Below the pieces are notes generated by a model. That model searched no databases, was not told the origin of the DNA, and saw only the letters and a program-made list of their open reading frames with translations. DNA of 14,642 bases from an uncultured Ruminococcus sp. (GTDB lineage Bacteria; Bacillota; Clostridia; Oscillospirales; Acutalibacteraceae): the NCBI GenBank assembly GCA_902766305.1, contig CACXDE010000004.1, positions 1-14,642 of the forward strand, read 5' to 3'. The translations under genes were made by a program, and so were the position numbers. This document shows, in pieces, positions 13,630-14,642 of this stretch (its first letter is position 1; each line of letters opens with the position of its first letter).

Positions 13630-14508
13630 ATGACAGATAAAGCAGAACGTCTGTCCTGGCATTCGGGATTTTGCGGTGCTATGGAGTTGGAGTTCCTGAA
13701 ATACAAAGGGCTGCTTGATTTTAACAGGGAATTTCCGCTCAGCAAAGAACCGCTCAGGGTTGATTTGCTCATGATAAAGAAGCAAAAAGATATCGTTATT
13801 GATATAGATATCGGCAGGCTTTTCAGAACATACAACATCATCGAGTACAAATCACCGAAAGACGGATTGACGATAGACGATTACATCAAGACAGTAGGCT
13901 ATGCTTATTTGTATAAAGGACTTGGAGCAACTGTCGATGCTGTACCTCTGTCAGAGCTTACGGCTACTATTGTCAGGGATACAGAGCCGACAGAACTGTT
14001 CAAAAAGATAAAAAGCGAAGGCGGCAGTATAGAAGAAAAATATCCGGGTGTATATTACATCACCGGGGTTGTTGCGATACCTACACAGTTCATTCTCACG
14101 AGCAGCCTTAGCAAGGATTTCCACACCTGTCTGAGAGTGCTGAGCAACAAGGCGGGCAAAGAGGATATTGAGCATTTTATCAGAATGGCAAGCGAGTTTA
14201 CCGAACCTATAGATAAGCAGAATGCAGATGCTGTGATGAACATAAGTATCAACGCCAACAAAGAAGTGTATAATAAAATAAGAGAGGAGAATCCGTTTAT
14301 GTGTCAGGCATTAAGAGAATTATTTAAGGATGAAATTCAGGAAGAGATACAAACGGCAGTACACGAAGCTGAAACAAGGGCAACAGATAAAAGTCGAGTT
14401 ACAGATATTAAAAACTTAATGAAGAAACTTGGTCTGGATGCAAAAGCTGCAATGGAGGCTCTGAGTATCTCCGCAGCAGATCAGCGCAGATATCTGGCAA
14501 TGCTATGA
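13630..14508 (+). CDS. PD-(D/E)XK nuclease-family protein (Rpn/transposase-like), 292 residues
   Basis: The N-terminal third carries a plausible PD-(D/E)XK core: Glu19/Glu21 in MELEFLKYKG, Asp45 in RVDLLMIKK and E72-Y-K74 in NIIEYKSP, followed by YIKTVGYAYLY (85-95). The middle (141-203) contains GVVAIPTQFILTSSLSKD and EDIEHFIRMASEF. The C-terminal part is a helical, charged segment (about 205-292). Similar proteins occur in many copies in gut Clostridia and are often labelled Rpn-like or PD-(D/E)XK transposase family; a cellular role is not established. GAGGTG lies 7 bases before the ATG at 13630; an in-frame GTG at 13615 is too close to its ribosome binding site. A decayed paralogue is at 7051-7308 on the other strand. 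Confidence 0.8.
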   Translation: MTDKAERLSWHSGFCGAMELEFLKYKGLLDFNREFPLSKEPLRVDLLMIKKQKDIVIDIDIGRLFRTYNIIEYKSPKDGLTIDDYIKTVGYAYLYKGLGATVDAVPLSELTATIVRDTEPTELFKKIKSEGGSIEEKYPGVYYITGVVAIPTQFILTSSLSKDFHTCLRVLSNKAGKEDIEHFIRMASEFTEPIDKQNADAVMNISINANKEVYNKIREENPFMCQALRELFKDEIQEEIQTAVHEAETRATDKSRVTDIKNLMKKLGLDAKAAMEALSISAADQRRYLAML

Positions 14509-14522
14509 GCAAGAAAGTACTA

Positions 14523-14536
14523 ACATTGTACAATGT
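14523..14536. repeat. 14-bp perfect palindrome
   Basis: ACATTGT/ACAATGT, centred 21 bases after the nuclease gene's stop. It lacks a T run, so it is not a classical terminator. The same ACATTGTAC core appears at 6950-6957 beyond the end of the decayed nuclease copy. Confidence 0.6.
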
Positions 14537-14561
14537 CAAAGAGTTTCAGACTTTTCCATCC

Positions 14562-14642
14562 TGTCATTCCGAAAAGCTCGCCCCTCTGTCATTCCGAGGA
14601 GCTTGCGACGAGGAATCTTAACGCTTACGCTGGTTTTGTGAA
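14562..14642. repeat. TGTCATTC-family repeat, partial left end plus a copy cut by the window edge
   Basis: A short left end TGTCATTCCGAAAAGCTCG (14562-14580) is followed by a longer copy starting at 14587 (TGTCATTCCGAGGAGC) that runs off the window at 14642. It shares the CTTACGCTGGTTTTGTGAA middle segment with the other copies. It lies 53 bases after the nuclease gene. Confidence 0.88.

Overview
The window looks like chromosomal DNA of a gut or rumen low-GC Gram-positive bacterium, most likely a Ruminococcus-like member of the Oscillospiraceae. This is inferred from strong AGGAGG-type ribosome binding sites, TTGACA/TATAAT promoters with extended -10 elements, secreted BspA-type leucine-rich-repeat and Big_2 proteins, SipW-type signal peptidases and PD-(D/E)XK nuclease copies. 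No rRNA, tRNA, CRISPR array or classical insertion sequence was seen.

Layout. (1) Positions 1-1017, minus strand: the N-terminal part of 4-alpha-glucanotransferase (malQ) and a stand-alone CinA C-terminal-domain amidohydrolase (pncC), each with its own candidate promoter. (2) Positions 1105-5711, plus strand: a compact probable operon. It holds a CrtO-like acyltransferase, rsmE, mtnN, a small unknown protein and a secreted LRR/Big_2/amidase-like protein, and it ends at a strong terminator. RsmE makes S-adenosylhomocysteine and MtnN removes it, which makes that pairing sensible. (3) Positions 5747-7009, plus strand: a separately promoted secreted three-Big_2 protein, followed by a dispersed palindromic repeat and a terminator. 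(4) Positions 7335-12860, minus strand: a tightly packed six-gene operon, the most interesting part of the window. In transcription order it encodes a catalytically degenerate EAL-domain protein, a membrane-anchored TasA/camelysin-like protein, two different SipW-type (Ser-His) signal peptidases, a single-pass membrane protein and a small coiled-coil protein. One peptidase has a 23-residue tandem-repeat cytoplasmic tail; the other has a roughly 480-residue charged coiled-coil cytoplasmic N-terminus. (5) Positions 12885-14642: a repeat-rich accessory strip. It has several decayed copies of the dispersed TGTCATTC repeat, an antitoxin whose PIN toxin is cut off after 20 codons, a near-copy of the antitoxin promoter, and an intact PD-(D/E)XK nuclease-family gene.

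How parts relate. The six-gene operon is bracketed by two homologues of the nuclease gene in inverted orientation (a decayed one at 7051-7308 minus, an intact one at 13630-14508 plus). Copies of the same dispersed repeat lie outside or beside each homologue, so the operon may sit in a rearrangement-prone cassette. The working hypothesis for the operon is a dedicated cell-surface processing or fibre-assembly module: a substrate-like anchored protein, two specialised signal peptidases with cytoplasmic scaffolding extensions, and a non-catalytic EAL protein that may sense c-di-GMP or act as an adaptor. The family assignments are from recognisable motifs; the joint function is inference.
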